58,282 nucleotides of DNA, taken from the NCBI RefSeq assembly GCF_020523605.1, contig NZ_JAJAQI010000039.1:1-58282 (forward strand), in the 5' to 3' direction. The number at the start of each line of letters is the position of its first letter. Position 1 is the stretch's first letter. The translations under genes and the position numbers were made by a program. The stretch comes from Roseicella aerolata. GTDB taxonomy: Bacteria; Pseudomonadota; Alphaproteobacteria; Acetobacterales; Acetobacteraceae. Under the pieces are notes generated by a model, which was not told the origin of the DNA, made no database searches, and saw nothing but the letters and a program-made list of their open reading frames with translations. Positions 1-9,181 of the stretch are shown here, in pieces.

Positions 1-1
1 C

Positions 2-112
2 AGGACCGTCGGCACCCTCTGGGATACCATCGGCAGTCTCCTCGACCGCTTCAGTCCGAGCGAGTGCGCCGCCTACTTCCAACACTGCGGCTATGCACAG
101 TCAGGGCAATAA
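2..112 (+). CDS. IS630-family transposase, C-terminal fragment (cut by window edge)
   Basis: The first open frame reads about 36 residues to a TAA at 110-112 and contains LWDTIGSLLDRFSPSECA followed by YFQHCGYAQ. This matches the end of IS630-family DDE transposases, where a 'LW..IG.LLD.F.P.EC..YF...GY' tail closes the protein. The start and the catalytic DDE core lie left of the window, so integrity cannot be judged. A second IS630 relic lies at 1694-1804 on the other strand, so this neighbourhood has been visited repeatedly by this family. Confidence 0.75.
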   Translation, partial: RTVGTLWDTIGSLLDRFSPSECAAYFQHCGYAQSGQ

Positions 113-226
113 AGGTCTAGCCGCATGCCCAGCCCCTTTCGCTGCTGCTGTGCGGATCGGGCCGCTGCACTGCCATTCTTAGCCATGGTCGCTACCACGC
201 CACCTTTCGCACGCCCGGCGCCGGCC

Positions 227-820
227 TCAGGGCCGCGTCCTCTGCGCCGCAAGCAGCCGGCTCATGCCCGGCAACGACATCTTCCGGCCGGCCAGCAGCG
301 CGAGATAGGCATCGCTGTCCTCGGCGACCTGCCCCAGCCCCGCGCGATGCGCCCGCAGCCCCGCCGCCATGCCGGCCGGATGCGTGGTGGCCAGCCACGC
401 GCAGAAGGCGTCGGGCCGCAACGCCTGCAGGCCGTGGCGCGCCAGCACCGGCCGCGGGAAGTCGGCGATGTTCGCCGTGACGATCCAGCGCGCCTCGGCC
501 GCCACCGCCGCGGCGATGACATGGGCGTCCCTGCGCTGGCGCTCCGTCCGGCAGAGCGCCTGGATGGCCGCGAGGCAGGCCGGGTCGGGCACGCATGAAG
601 CCGCCGGGAAGGCCCGCTGCAGCAGCGCCTGCCTGAGCAGGCAGCGCTCCCAGGGGATGCCGCGGCGGCGGTGCAGGCTGTGCATCCACTCGGCATGGAT
701 CTCCGCCGACCAGGCCGGCTCGAACAGCCCGGCCTCGGCCAGGTGCAGCAGCAGGTCGGTCAGCCTGCCCCGGAACAGGACACAGGCATCAAGGACCGCA
801 ATATCCGGGGCGGCGGTCAG
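227..820 (-). CDS. PIN-domain ribonuclease toxin (VapC-like, PIN_3 type)
   Basis: The protein is about 197 residues and would cleave RNA as the toxin of a toxin-antitoxin pair. The PIN acidic residues are visible: the Asp in AVLDACVLF near the N-terminus, a Glu in EIHAEWM, the Asp in RRDAHVIAAA and the late VTANIADFP motif (Asn and Asp). The gene follows the HTH gene 817-1065. The best start is a CTG at 820-818 that overlaps the HTH stop (CTGA) and sits 7 nt behind GAGGAGG. The nearest ATG (883) would overlap the antitoxin by 67 nt and add a Pro/Arg-rich leader that looks like out-of-frame translation. PIN assignment is firm; the CTG start is inferred. Confidence 0.8.
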   Translation of the reverse strand: MTAAPDIAVLDACVLFRGRLTDLLLHLAEAGLFEPAWSAEIHAEWMHSLHRRRGIPWERCLLRQALLQRAFPAASCVPDPACLAAIQALCRTERQRRDAHVIAAAVAAEARWIVTANIADFPRPVLARHGLQALRPDAFCAWLATTHPAGMAAGLRAHRAGLGQVAEDSDAYLALLAGRKMSLPGMSRLLAAQRTRP

Positions 821-1065
821 GGATCGACCTCCTCGGAGAGCCGGAGGAGGCGCTGCAGCGCATCGCGCCGGTCGGCCGCGCACCGGTCCCGCCAGGCGAT
901 GACCGCCTCCCGCGGCATGTGATCATCGCCGGCCCCGGCACCGCCTTGCAGTGCCCCCTGCGCGATCAGGCGCCGCAGGCCGGGCCGGGACAGGCCGAGG
1001 AACGCGGCGGCCTCCGCCAAGGTCATGGTTTCCACGGGGGCGTTCAGGGGCTGTGAGGAATTCAC
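817..1065 (-). CDS. Excisionase-type HTH protein, probable antitoxin of the PIN pair
   Basis: This is an 82-residue protein with a MerR/excisionase-like winged helix-turn-helix: MTLAEAAAFLGLSRPGLRRL near residues 14-33, then HMPREAVIAWRDRCA. Proteins of this kind (HTH_17) often precede PIN_3 genes and act as antitoxin and operon repressor. Start chosen: GTG at 1065, with GGAGAG 7 nt upstream. The ATG within the HTH (MTLAEA) would remove the N-terminal 13 residues. The gene is translationally coupled to the PIN gene downstream. Function as antitoxin is inferred from the pairing. Confidence 0.75.
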   Translation of the reverse strand: MNSSQPLNAPVETMTLAEAAAFLGLSRPGLRRLIAQGALQGGAGAGDDHMPREAVIAWRDRCAADRRDALQRLLRLSEEVDP

Positions 1066-1404
1066 GGTATGGCTCTCCCGCTTCGCGGCCGATCGGCGGT
1101 CCGGTCTCAGCACCATGCGCCGCAGTCTTCCATGGTGAGCAGATGCGGGCGTCCGGGCATCCACGCCCGCCCGCGGCCTTTCCTCCGGTACGGGGCGCGA
1201 CCCGACCGCCCCGCCGCAAGCTAGAGCAGATCGCCGGAGGCCGTGAACGACCGAAGGCGTGACTCTGCTCGGAAAACAAGGAGCACCAGCGGATGAGCGT
1301 TCAGTTCTGAACGCAATCCGCTGTAGCCGATGCCGGCCAGGTCGGCGAAGCGGCGCACTTCCGGCTCGCTGCCGCGTTGCCACGGGGCCAGCAGGAGAGG
1401 GCGA
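1066..1404. other. Intergenic region upstream of the toxin-antitoxin pair; no gene seen
   Basis: No credible coding frame is present. The left half should hold the promoter of the antitoxin-toxin pair. The right half carries a palindromic repeat (1288-1327) and a degenerate flank (about 1221-1287) that resembles, in inverted orientation, the sequence next to the second copy at 8669-8708. Shared flank words include GTGAACG and GCGTGACTC. Confidence 0.5.
1288..1327. repeat. Palindromic dispersed repeat, copy 1
   Basis: AGCGGAT at 1288-1294 pairs with ATCCGCT at 1316-1322, and the core GCGTTCAG/CTGAACGC folds around a TT centre, giving an imperfect 35-nt palindrome. Positions 1299-1327 are identical to the reverse complement of 8669-8697. 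A third hairpin with the same GCGTTC...CTGAACGC core lies at 11309-11351. This looks like a REP/MITE-like family. Confidence 0.75.
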
Positions 1405-1587
1405 ATGAGCGAACCGCCGAAGGGCCATCAGGAACGCATGAACACCGCGGATCCAGCCTCCAGGACCACCGCCGAGACGGTGCAGCAGGACAACATCACG
1501 AAGAACCCGAAGGCCAAGGTGCCGTCCGACCTCTATCCCGACCCACCCGGGGTGACGGACAGGACGCCGGGCGGCCGGGACGACTGA
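1405..1587 (+). CDS. Small hypothetical hydrophilic protein, 60 aa
   Basis: I do not recognise the family. The product starts MSEPPKGHQERMNTADPAS and ends with a Pro/Asp-rich tail (PSDLYPDPPG, then GGRDD). It has no membrane segment and no cysteines and looks intrinsically disordered. The ATG at 1405 is preceded by AGGAGAGG four nucleotides upstream, a very good ribosome binding site and the main support for the call. A longer frame back to 1330 lacks such a site. It stands alone between the repeat and an IS630 remnant. Confidence 0.55.
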   Translation: MSEPPKGHQERMNTADPASRTTAETVQQDNITKNPKAKVPSDLYPDPPGVTDRTPGGRDD

Positions 1588-1693
1588 TCCCCACTTTTGG
1601 GGCGGGGTTGCCCACCCGGCCGCCGCGCCAGCCTCGGCCGGAGGGCTCTCACACCAGGCCGTTGGCGCACCCGGTTGGGACGAGGCCGCTGGC

Positions 1694-1804
1694 CTAGCCG
1701 CCGGAAGCGTCCCGGAGGGCAGCAACGGCCCGCCCTGCCCTCACCCTGAGCGCGGTCCTGAACCTGGCGAGGACCCGTTCGATGGGGCTCCGGTCAGGGC
1801 CGCA
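1694..1804 (-). pseudogene. IS630-family transposase remnant
   Basis: The minus frame contains CGPDRSPIERVLARFRTALR followed by AGRAVAALRDA. This corresponds to the conserved 'SPDLNPIEQVFAKLK.LLR..AARTVEALWDAIG' stretch of IS630 transposases, which includes the last catalytic acidic residue (E of PIE). Upstream sequence in this frame does not continue the transposase, so only about 36 codons survive. The rest of 1588-1951 holds nothing I can identify. Confidence 0.65.
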
Positions 1805-1951
1805 GGGCGGGGGCAGAGGATTCGCGCTCCGGCTGTCTCGGGGGCCTGGCGGACGCCGTGACGCATCATGACGGCCCGCACGCGTCACGGTGCGTGCGGC
1901 GCCAGGGCTGAACCTCGCTGCCGGCGCCCCCGGAATCCATCCGGTACCCCG

Positions 1952-3181
1952 TCAAGCCGCCGCGCGGCCAATGCGGCGGACACCGAGCCGCCCGAACAGC
2001 GTCCGGCCCAGCCAGATCGAGGGCCGTTCCGCCAGGTGGAAGAAGCCCCAGGCGAGCAGCAGCGAGAGCAGCACCGCAGCAGCCAGCACCGTCCAGAGCG
2101 GCAGGCCGGTCGGCGCCAGATGCAGCGCCGCGAGGATGACCGGGACATGCACCAGGTAGAGGCTGAAGGAAACCTTGCCGATCCAGGCCAGCGGCGGCCA
2201 GGCCAGTCCTGCCTGCGCGCGCGCCGAGGCCAGCACCAATGCGATCAGCAGCGCAGCCCCGGCGGCGTTGAACAGATCGATCACCAGCCCCGGCGCTGGA
2301 ACCAGCCAACGGACGTTCAGCAACAGGTAGCAGAAGGTCAGCAGGCCGAGCCGCGCGCGCGGCGCCATGTCCGCGATCTGCGCCGGCAGCCTTGTCCCTT
2401 CCCGCGCCAGCAGGACACCCAGCATGAAATGCGGCACAAAGATCAGCGTCGAGAGCCAATTGCTGCCGACCAGCCGCATCTCCGCCACCGCCAGGGCCGC
2501 ACAGGCAAGGCTCGCCGCCATGGCCATGCCCGGCCCTGCCGCCGCGAGCATGACGAGCAACGGGAAGAGCAGCGAGATACGCCATTCGTAATGCAGGGAC
2601 CAGAGCGGGCTGTTCAGCCCATAGGGCTCCTCCAGCAGCAGCGCATGCGATGCGATCAGTCGCGGGGAGACCGTGTCGTTCCAATGGCCGGTCACCCATT
2701 CGCTCACCTCCGGCTGCGATACCGGCCCTAACAGCTCAGCCAGCAGGGCAACCGGCAATGCAATGGCGATACAGGGCAGGAGCAGCCGGCAGGCGCGCCG
2801 CGTCACGAACGGCAGGTAGGGCTGTGGACTGCGCAGGAAGCCCTGCGCCAGCACATAGCCACTGAGGACGAAGAAGAGGATCACCGCTTCCCGCCCGCTC
2901 CAGAGCAGGCTCGGCGGCGTCACGGTCAACAATCCGATGGCAAGCGGATCCTGCTCGGTCCGGAAGAAGGGCACGCCCTTGCCTCCGAGCGTTTCATAGA
3001 GCGAAGGCCAGACCAGCAGGCAGTGATAGATCATGACCGAGAAGGCCGCCACGCCGCGCAGGGAGTCGAGCGCATGAATGCGAACCGCATGGTCGGCTGC
3101 TTGCGAGGCTTCAGCATGTTTCCCCAAGATCGAGACATCCTCCTGCCTACCATCAAGGCTTGCGGGTTTCGTGCGATTCAC
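1952..3181 (-). CDS. Acyltransferase 3 family membrane protein
   Basis: This is a multi-pass inner-membrane acyltransferase (PF01757), which typically O-acylates exported polysaccharides or lipids. The family's opening motif is clear (RIHALDSLRGVAAF, whose His is the usual catalytic residue), followed by FFVLSGYVLAQGF and about ten hydrophobic segments, ending FSLYLVHVPV and a terminal helix. About 409 residues from the GTG at 3181; a TTG at 3127 lies 11 nt behind AGGAGG and would give 391 residues, so the start is uncertain. An open frame to 3364 adds a low-complexity leader that I leave out. The nearby GT2 gene suggests surface glycan modification. Substrate unknown. Confidence 0.85.
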   Translation of the reverse strand: MNRTKPASLDGRQEDVSILGKHAEASQAADHAVRIHALDSLRGVAAFSVMIYHCLLVWPSLYETLGGKGVPFFRTEQDPLAIGLLTVTPPSLLWSGREAVILFFVLSGYVLAQGFLRSPQPYLPFVTRRACRLLLPCIAIALPVALLAELLGPVSQPEVSEWVTGHWNDTVSPRLIASHALLLEEPYGLNSPLWSLHYEWRISLLFPLLVMLAAAGPGMAMAASLACAALAVAEMRLVGSNWLSTLIFVPHFMLGVLLAREGTRLPAQIADMAPRARLGLLTFCYLLLNVRWLVPAPGLVIDLFNAAGAALLIALVLASARAQAGLAWPPLAWIGKVSFSLYLVHVPVILAALHLAPTGLPLWTVLAAAVLLSLLLAWGFFHLAERPSIWLGRTLFGRLGVRRIGRAAA

Positions 3182-4183
3182 GCCCGGATACCCAACCGTG
3201 CTTGCACAGCGCCGTTGCGGAACCCGTCCCGACACACTCGCGCGTGGCCGTGCCGCTGATGGGCGTTCAGGCATAGGGGCAACGTTCCATGCATCGGCTC
3301 CGCCCGGCGTTAAGCGGCCAGTGCCAGCCGTCGCCTGGACCTGGCGTCTGGCCGTGATCGACAATCCGGGTGCCGTTCATCCCCCAGGCCGCCACCTCGC
3401 TGCCCTGGCCGCGCCAGAGGATGTCGGAGCGGGCGTCTCCACCGAATCGGCCGCTGTATCCTGCGGCGCTGTCCCGCACCGCTCTGGAACCGCCTTCGTT
3501 CCGCAATCCCGCCGCCGAAGCACGAGCAGGCATTCCGTCATTGTCGCAGACCGCATTGCCTTCGGCCGGAGCGTGGCGGCCAAGGCGCATGTCGGTCGGG
3601 GAGAGAAAAACGGGCAAGAGGCTCCCGGCGGCCACACTGGCCGGCGAATGCCACGACGGGATTCGGATGTGCACGGAGGAGCCCAGCTGCTGGGGCGCAG
3701 TGCCCTGGTCACGACGCCAGTGTCCCGGCGAGCCGAGCCGATGGCGTGACGGAAAGCCGGAAGGCCGGCGCGTCACGCTAGGTCAGGGCGGCGTGGTGTC
3801 TGCAGCGAAGGACATGCAGCCATCCTTAACCAGGTACAGCGCCTGACGTCGAGGTGGAGAAGCAGTGAATGCCCAAGACGTTATCCGAGAGGGGCGGCAG
3901 GCCCGGAATCCGGTGTTGGTGGGCAGCCTTCCGCGGGCTTGAGCCTTTTCGCGAGTGGGCGTCGGCGCGACATCAGGTTGGATTGCATCATTGCGGCCGG
4001 CCTCCCGACGTGACTTTCTCCACTCGCTGGCCGCCGCAGCAGGCATGGGGGCGACAAATGCCCGCATGCGGGAAGACGGCACTATGCGCCCGGCGCAAGC
4101 GGCACGGGCGGCACCAGCAGGCGACAGACGCGCGGCTTAGCGCCGCAGCCTGCCCCTGATGCTCCCCGTGACCGCTGCACGGC
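3182..4183. other. 1.0-kb region without an intact gene
   Basis: All frames here look like non-coding GC-rich sequence except an FG-GAP/VCBS-like stretch on the minus strand (3318-3458). The region separates the acyltransferase from the glycosyltransferase and appears to be decayed DNA. I see no tRNA, CRISPR or strong hairpin. Confidence 0.5.
3318..3458 (-). pseudogene. FG-GAP/VCBS-repeat protein remnant
   Basis: In the minus frame ending at 3267, residues equivalent to one repeat can be read: GRFGGDARSDILWR, then GSEVAAWGMNGTRIVDHGQT and DGWHW. This follows the family pattern 'DFNGDGKSDILWRN..G.VA.W.MNGT.I....' found in tandem in large secreted calcium-binding proteins. Only one unit is left, preceded by frames with no similarity, so it is a fragment of a lost gene. 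Similarity is by eye only. Confidence 0.55.
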
Positions 4184-5212
4184 TCATCGCCGTGAGGTCA
4201 CGCCGAGTACCCGGTCCCTCGCCTTGCGGATGCCGGCACGCACCGCGGGATGATTCTTCAGAAGGTCGCGCAGCACATCCGGGAAGTGGCCGTCGGTGAA
4301 CCACCAGCGAAGCAACTCACCGGTGCATGCCGCGCGCTCCATACCATGCGTGTTCTTCCGCACGACGCTGAGGTAGTGGCGGTAGACGCCAAGATGGTAC
4401 ATCGGGCTCTCCACGCGGGTTGACACAGCCGTGTCGAGCCACAATGCGGCCTGCGAGCGGTCTCCCAGCAATACGGCACGGGTGTACCGCTGATCATGCT
4501 CGCGGTGGAGAAAGAGTGGCTCCGGAACGCAGGCCCAGGGGCCGCGCAGCGCCATCTCCGCCAGCAACACGCGATCCGAGCCGCTATAGGTTCCATGCAG
4601 GTCGGATCCGACCAGTGCGGCACGGCGGAACAGGCCGAAGAAATCCTCGCATTCATGGCGGGTGTGAATGACCGCAGCGAGGCGGCGCGCGGCGCCGGGC
4701 GCATCGATGCCCGGAAAGTGGTTGCAGTAGACCCGCTGCACGTCGTCATCGGGTCCGATCTCCGCAATGCCCGTCGTGCACAGAACGACACCTGGTGATG
4801 CGTCGAGCACAGCTACGGTGCGGGAGAGGTAGTCGGGTGCCAGGCAGTCATCGTGGGCTGCCCATTTGAAGTAGGTGCCTTGAGACAGCTGGAAGCAGCG
4901 GTCGTAATTGGGCCCCGCCCCGAGGTTCCTCGGGTTGCGGAAATAGCGGACCCGCGGATCGGCCTGTGCATACCTGGCGCACATCTCGGCGGTCCGGTCG
5001 GTCGAGGCGTTATCGCAGACGATGAGTTCGAAATCCTGGAAGCTCTGCCCCAGAATCGAATCGATGGCCCGCGCGAGATAGCACTCCCCGTTGAATACCG
5101 GCAGGCCGATGCTGACGCGCGGTGCAGCCTTGGTGATTCCGCCGTGTCCCCCGCCCAACGGTTCGGCTGGCATGCTCTCGGCAGACGGGTGCAATGTTAT
5201 GTCCTGCGGCAT
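4184..5212 (-). CDS. Family 2 glycosyltransferase
   Basis: The 342-residue protein begins a GT-A fold near residue 33 (VSIGLPVFNGECYLARAIDS) with the nucleotide-binding VCDNASTDRT at about 65-75 and an acidic HDD (KWAAHDDCLAPDY) as metal-binding motif. It would transfer a sugar from a nucleotide sugar to a glycan or lipid acceptor in the cytoplasm. No membrane segment is evident. The ATG at 5212 has AAGGA about 11 nt upstream. It is monocistronic and next to an acyltransferase gene separated by a decayed region, which may be the rest of a surface-polysaccharide locus. Acceptor unknown. Confidence 0.85.
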   Translation of the reverse strand: MPQDITLHPSAESMPAEPLGGGHGGITKAAPRVSIGLPVFNGECYLARAIDSILGQSFQDFELIVCDNASTDRTAEMCARYAQADPRVRYFRNPRNLGAGPNYDRCFQLSQGTYFKWAAHDDCLAPDYLSRTVAVLDASPGVVLCTTGIAEIGPDDDVQRVYCNHFPGIDAPGAARRLAAVIHTRHECEDFFGLFRRAALVGSDLHGTYSGSDRVLLAEMALRGPWACVPEPLFLHREHDQRYTRAVLLGDRSQAALWLDTAVSTRVESPMYHLGVYRHYLSVVRKNTHGMERAACTGELLRWWFTDGHFPDVLRDLLKNHPAVRAGIRKARDRVLGVTSRR

Positions 5213-6013
5213 CGCGGAAGCGATCCTTAGCCATGACGTCTGGGACGGACAGCATTGAAGCTGCCCAGTGCTGGGCGCGGATGCACCATTCGCCTCCCCA
5301 TGGAGGCGTTGCGGACGCCCTTATGGCGGCGTCGGGCTCGAGGCCAGTCCCGGGATGAACAGGCAAGGCTGCACGGCGTTGAGCAAGGACCGCTTTCCGG
5401 CAGGAGTGCCGCTGCCTTCATAGATTGATTCAGATCGTGGGGCAGTAACAAATCGGCCATCCAGGGCGGTGATCACCGCCCCTGGTCTTCGGCGGCGCCC
5501 TGCACTGCCCGCTCGCCATGTCGCGTCAACAGGTGCTGGCCTGCACCTTGGACACGAAACCGGTGGCGCGCCTTGACGGGCGATGCCGTCCGGACAGCTG
5601 TCGCCCGCGCCCGCGCCCGCGCCGGCGGCGCGAGCCTGGCCAACCCGTCCAGCAGACGGCCGATCCCGGGGTGGCGCTCCGCTGGCAGGCAGCGGGCCGC
5701 CTGTTCTGGTTGGTCGCCGCGAGCGCGATTGCGCTGCCGCTCGCGCATCGTGCCCGCCATCGGGCGGACCGAATGGGTCATGACCGCTGTCAAATTGGCA
5801 TTGTGCAGCGCAGCAGTCCTCTGCTACGAGCCTCAGCGCATGATCCTCGGGCCGCCGTAACTCACTATTCCGCTCGCGCCCGTGCCTCTCGGCACCGGCG
5901 GATGCGTTGAAGCCTGCCCGTTGGGGCGGGACAGCCGCCTTATTCCCAGAGCATCTCCGGTTCCACGCGCCGACGCGCTGCGCCGCGCGGCGTCGCCCAT
6001 GGAGTCTGTCCGC
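5213..6013. other. 0.8-kb region with no supported gene
   Basis: Several 65-130 codon frames exist on both strands, but they are Arg/Ala-rich, mutually overlapping and lack ribosome binding sites, as expected of non-coding 70% GC DNA. The last part must contain the promoter of the SulP gene. I see no transposase or RNA gene. Confidence 0.45.
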
Positions 6014-7495
6014 ATGTCCCTTGCCCGGCTCCGTGCCGAATGGTTCCCGAATATTCGCGCCGAGATTCTGGCCGGCACCGTCGTCGCTCTCGCCCTGATC
6101 CCCGAGGCGATCGCCTTCTCGATCATCGCCGGCGTCGACCCGAAGGTCGGCCTCTACGCCTCCTTCTGCATCGCGGTGGTGATTGCCTTCGCCGGCGGCC
6201 GGCCGGCCATGATCTCGGCCGCGACCGGCGCCATGGCCCTGGTCATGGTCGACCTCGTGCGCGACCACGGTCTGCAATATCTGCTTGCGGCCACCCTCCT
6301 CACCGGATTGCTGCAGCTCATCGCCGGCGCCTTGCGGCTTGGCATTCTGATCCGCTTCGTCTCGCGTTCAGTCATGACCGGCTTCGTCAATGCCCTGGCG
6401 ATCCTGATCTTCCTCGCGCAACTGCCGGAACTGATCGGGGTCGGCTGGATGACCTACCCGATGGTCGCAGCCGGACTCGCCATCATCTACCTCCTGCCAC
6501 GCCTGACCAGGGCGGTGCCCTCGCCCCTGGTGGCGATCGTGGCGCTGACAGCCGTCTCGATCATCTTCGGGCTCGAGGTGCGGACGGTCGGCGACATGGG
6601 GGAACTGCCCAGCGACCTGCCGACCTTCCTCCTGCCCGAGGTGCCCTGGACCCTGGAGACGTTGCGGATCATCCTGCCGGTCTCCGCCACCCTGGCCGTG
6701 GTCGGGCTGCTTGAATCCCTGATGACGGCGTCGATCGTCGACGACCTGACCGACACCCCTTCCGACAAGAACCGCGAATGCCTCGGCCAGGGCACGGCCA
6801 ACATCGTCGCCGGCTTCTTCGGCGGCATGGCCGGATGCGCGATGATCGGCCAGTCGGTCATCAATGTGAAATCCGGCGGCCGCGGGCGGCTCTCGACGCT
6901 CTGGGCTGGCGGTTTCCTGCTGTTCCTGATCCTCGTGCTGGGCGACATGGTGCGGCAGATCCCGATGCCGGCCCTGGTGGCCGTCATGATCATGGTCTCG
7001 ATCGGCACCTTCTCCTGGAAGTCCCTGACGGATCTCCGCCTGCACCCGAAAAGCTCCAGCATCGTCATGCTGGCGACCGTCGCGGTGACGGTGGCGACGC
7101 ATGACCTGGCGCAGGGCGTGCTGGTCGGCGTGCTGCTCTCGGGCATCTTCTTCGCCCGCAAGGTGGCGCGGCTGTTCCGCATCCGCTCGGAACTCTCGGC
7201 CGACGGCCTGACCCGCACCTACGCCGTGACGGGGCAGGTATTCTTCGCCTCGGCCGAGGCCTTCAGCGAGGCCTTCGACTTCCGCGAGGCCATCGAGCGC
7301 GTCACGATCGATGTCTCCGGTGCGCATATCTGGGACCTGACGGCGGTGGCGGCGCTTGACCGCGTGGTGCTGAAGTTCCGCCGCGAAGGCACCGAGGTGG
7401 AGATCCTCGGGATGAACGAGGCGAGCGCGACCCTGGTCGACCGCCTCGCCACCCATGACAAGCCGGGCGCGCTTGAGCGCCTGACGGCCCACTGA
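6014..7495 (+). CDS. SulP family anion permease with STAS domain (BicA-like)
   Basis: This is a 493-residue inner-membrane transporter of the SulP/SLC26 family. The start of the core is typical ([20 protein letters not shown]), followed by about ten hydrophobic segments and the motif [19 protein letters not shown] near residues 265-283. The C-terminal STAS domain starts near residue 400 and contains [20 protein letters not shown]. The [14 protein letters not shown] signature resembles cyanobacterial BicA, a bicarbonate carrier, but sulfate or other anions cannot be excluded. Start: ATG 6014 with GGAG 9 nt upstream. It lies 14 nt before a double Usp gene and is probably cotranscribed with it. 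Confidence 0.9.
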   Translation: MSLARLRAEWFPNIRAEILAGTVVALALIPEAIAFSIIAGVDPKVGLYASFCIAVVIAFAGGRPAMISAATGAMALVMVDLVRDHGLQYLLAATLLTGLLQLIAGALRLGILIRFVSRSVMTGFVNALAILIFLAQLPELIGVGWMTYPMVAAGLAIIYLLPRLTRAVPSPLVAIVALTAVSIIFGLEVRTVGDMGELPSDLPTFLLPEVPWTLETLRIILPVSATLAVVGLLESLMTASIVDDLTDTPSDKNRECLGQGTANIVAGFFGGMAGCAMIGQSVINVKSGGRGRLSTLWAGGFLLFLILVLGDMVRQIPMPALVAVMIMVSIGTFSWKSLTDLRLHPKSSSIVMLATVAVTVATHDLAQGVLVGVLLSGIFFARKVARLFRIRSELSADGLTRTYAVTGQVFFASAEAFSEAFDFREAIERVTIDVSGAHIWDLTAVAALDRVVLKFRREGTEVEILGMNEASATLVDRLATHDKPGALERLTAH

Positions 7496-7509
7496 GGAGG
7501 CCTTGCACC

Positions 7510-8361
7510 ATGCCCGGCATTCTGGCCTGCACCGATGGCTCGATCTACGCCGACAGCGTCTATGACCACGCCGCCTGGGCGGCACAGCAGCTCGGTGGCG
7601 CCGTCGTGCAGGTGCTGCACGTGCTCGACCGCGCCACCGCCGAGACCCCGGCGGACCGCAGCGGTACCCTCGGCTTCGACGCCTCCGAGGAGTTGCTGCG
7701 TGAACTGGCCGAGTTGGACGCCGCGCGTGGCCGGGTCGCCATCCGCCGTGCCCGCGTCCTGCTTGCGGCCGCGGAGGCGCGGCTGAAGGCTGCCGGCGTC
7801 GCCGAGGTGGTCCTGACGCAGCGACACGGCTCCCTGGTCGAGACGGTCACGGAGTTCGAGGCGGGCGCCGATCTCATTGTCATCGGCAAGCGGGGAGAGG
7901 CGGCCGACTTCGCAATCGGCCATCTCGGGGCCAATCTCGAGCGCGTGGTACGGGCAAGTGCAAGACCGGTGCTCGTGGCCTCTCGCGCCTTCCGCCCGAT
8001 CAGGCGCTTTCTGATCGCTTATGATGGCGGGCCGGCGGCACTGAAGGCAGTGGATTTCGCCGCGCGCCAGGCAGCACTCAGAGGACTGGAATGCCACCTG
8101 GTCACCGTGGCGCCGCAGGGTGGCGCGGGCGCCATCCTGGACCAGCCGGCCGAATTGCTGCGCCGTGGCGGGCTGACGGTGACGGCGCAGACCCTGCATG
8201 GCGAGCCGGAGCAGGCGATCGCCGCCCATGTGGGCGCCGTCGAGATCGATCTTCTCGTCATGGGTGCTTACGGCCACAGCCGCATCCGCACCCTGCTGGT
8301 CGGCAGCACCACGACAGCGATGCTTCGTGCCTGCCGGATTCCGGTGCTGGTCTTCCGCTGA
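7510..8361 (+). CDS. Universal stress protein with two tandem Usp domains
   Basis: The 283-residue protein contains two UspA folds. Domain 1 (about 1-158) begins MPGILACTDGSIYADS and contains LIVIGKRGEAADFAIGHLG and RVVRASARPVLVA. Domain 2 (about 163-283) begins RFLIAYDGGPAALKAVDFAA and ends LLVMGAYGHSRIRTLLVGST then CRIPVLVFR. The G-x2-G-x9-G(S/T) ATP-binding pattern is clear in domain 2 (GAYGHSR...GST) and degenerate in domain 1. AGGAGG lies just upstream of the ATG at 7510. SulP-Usp pairs are common in proteobacteria and suggest a stress-linked adaptor for the transporter, which is an inference. Confidence 0.9.
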   Translation: MPGILACTDGSIYADSVYDHAAWAAQQLGGAVVQVLHVLDRATAETPADRSGTLGFDASEELLRELAELDAARGRVAIRRARVLLAAAEARLKAAGVAEVVLTQRHGSLVETVTEFEAGADLIVIGKRGEAADFAIGHLGANLERVVRASARPVLVASRAFRPIRRFLIAYDGGPAALKAVDFAARQAALRGLECHLVTVAPQGGAGAILDQPAELLRRGGLTVTAQTLHGEPEQAIAAHVGAVEIDLLVMGAYGHSRIRTLLVGSTTTAMLRACRIPVLVFR

Positions 8362-8412
8362 GTGGATCCGACGCGCTCAGCCGGAGCGGCCATCCGGAGT
8401 TGCGCATGGTCT

Positions 8413-8435
8413 TCCCGGCCCGCTCGTGGCCGGGA
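8413..8435 (+). terminator. Hairpin downstream of the SulP-Usp operon
   Basis: TCCCGGCC (8413-8420) pairs perfectly with GGCCGGGA (8428-8435) across a 7-nt loop, about 50 nt after the Usp stop codon. No T-tract follows, so it is either a weak intrinsic terminator or an RNA 3'-end stabiliser. Confidence 0.4.
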
Positions 8436-9181
8436 GGCAGGCTGGCGGGTGGCTTCACAGTTCGTGGTGATGACGTCAGGCAGCCTTCGGCACCTCCACG
8501 GCGACGACCGGCGTGGTCTGCCGGTCCGGCGGCGAAGCCGGCGCCGTCGCCATGGCGCAGTCTCCCGAGCGAAGGACGACGGATCGGCCATGCTCGCTGA
8601 GATGCCGGCCGCGCTCATAGGGCCTGGGCGTGGGTCGCCCGCGCTGCCGCCGGCTTGGTGCGATGGCTGCTACAGCGGATTGCGTTCAGAACTGAACACC
8701 AATCCGCTGCAGGTCATTGATTGCAGAGAGGAGTCACGCTCCCGGGCGTTCACGATCGTCCGCAACCTGCTCCAGGCCGTGCGCGCGAGGATACCGACGG
8801 GGCGCTCTGTCGCCTGCTTGATGTTATGGAGCACCGCTTTTCCTGAAAGCTGACATGCCGCGCGGTGCCGATGGCCCCGTCCCGGGCCGCACGAACCCGA
8901 ATTCCGGTTCTCGACAGAGCCTTCGATCGGATTGCGATCCGGCCGGCCTCAGTCCCGGTCGTGGGGGGCCACCCGGCCGTAGTGGATCATGCACGCTTCC
9001 GGGAGCGGGGGGCCGGTAGCCGCCCCCGGGGCATCTTCCCGGCCCGATGCACCGAATGAAGGGCCTGGTCGGTCCTGGTTCGACAGATGAGGCCGGACAT
9101 GGCCTCCCCCCACCGCTACCAGTTCTGTTGCCTGGAGCACCGAGGCGGGCAGGCAGACGCCTTGCGACCCATTGAGGAGAT
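8436..9181. other. Intergenic region between usp and tRNA-Arg; contains one dispersed repeat
   Basis: No intact gene. It contains repeat copy 2 (8669-8708) and, right of it, a flank resembling the inverted flank of copy 1. A short minus frame near 8920-8950 reads DRNPIEGSVEN, faintly like an IS630 tail, but this is too weak to call. Confidence 0.45.
8669..8708. repeat. Palindromic dispersed repeat, copy 2
   Basis: AGCGGATT at 8674-8681 pairs with AATCCGCT at 8701-8708 around GTTCAGAACTGAAC. Positions 8669-8697 are the exact inverse of 1299-1327. The arms and core are partly compensated between copies, consistent with a hairpin-forming mobile or regulatory repeat. Confidence 0.75.

Noticed and set aside
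8900..8960. Minus-strand DRNPIEGSVEN resembling an IS630 tail
   Set aside because: Only about six residues match, with no continuation on either side; chance cannot be excluded.
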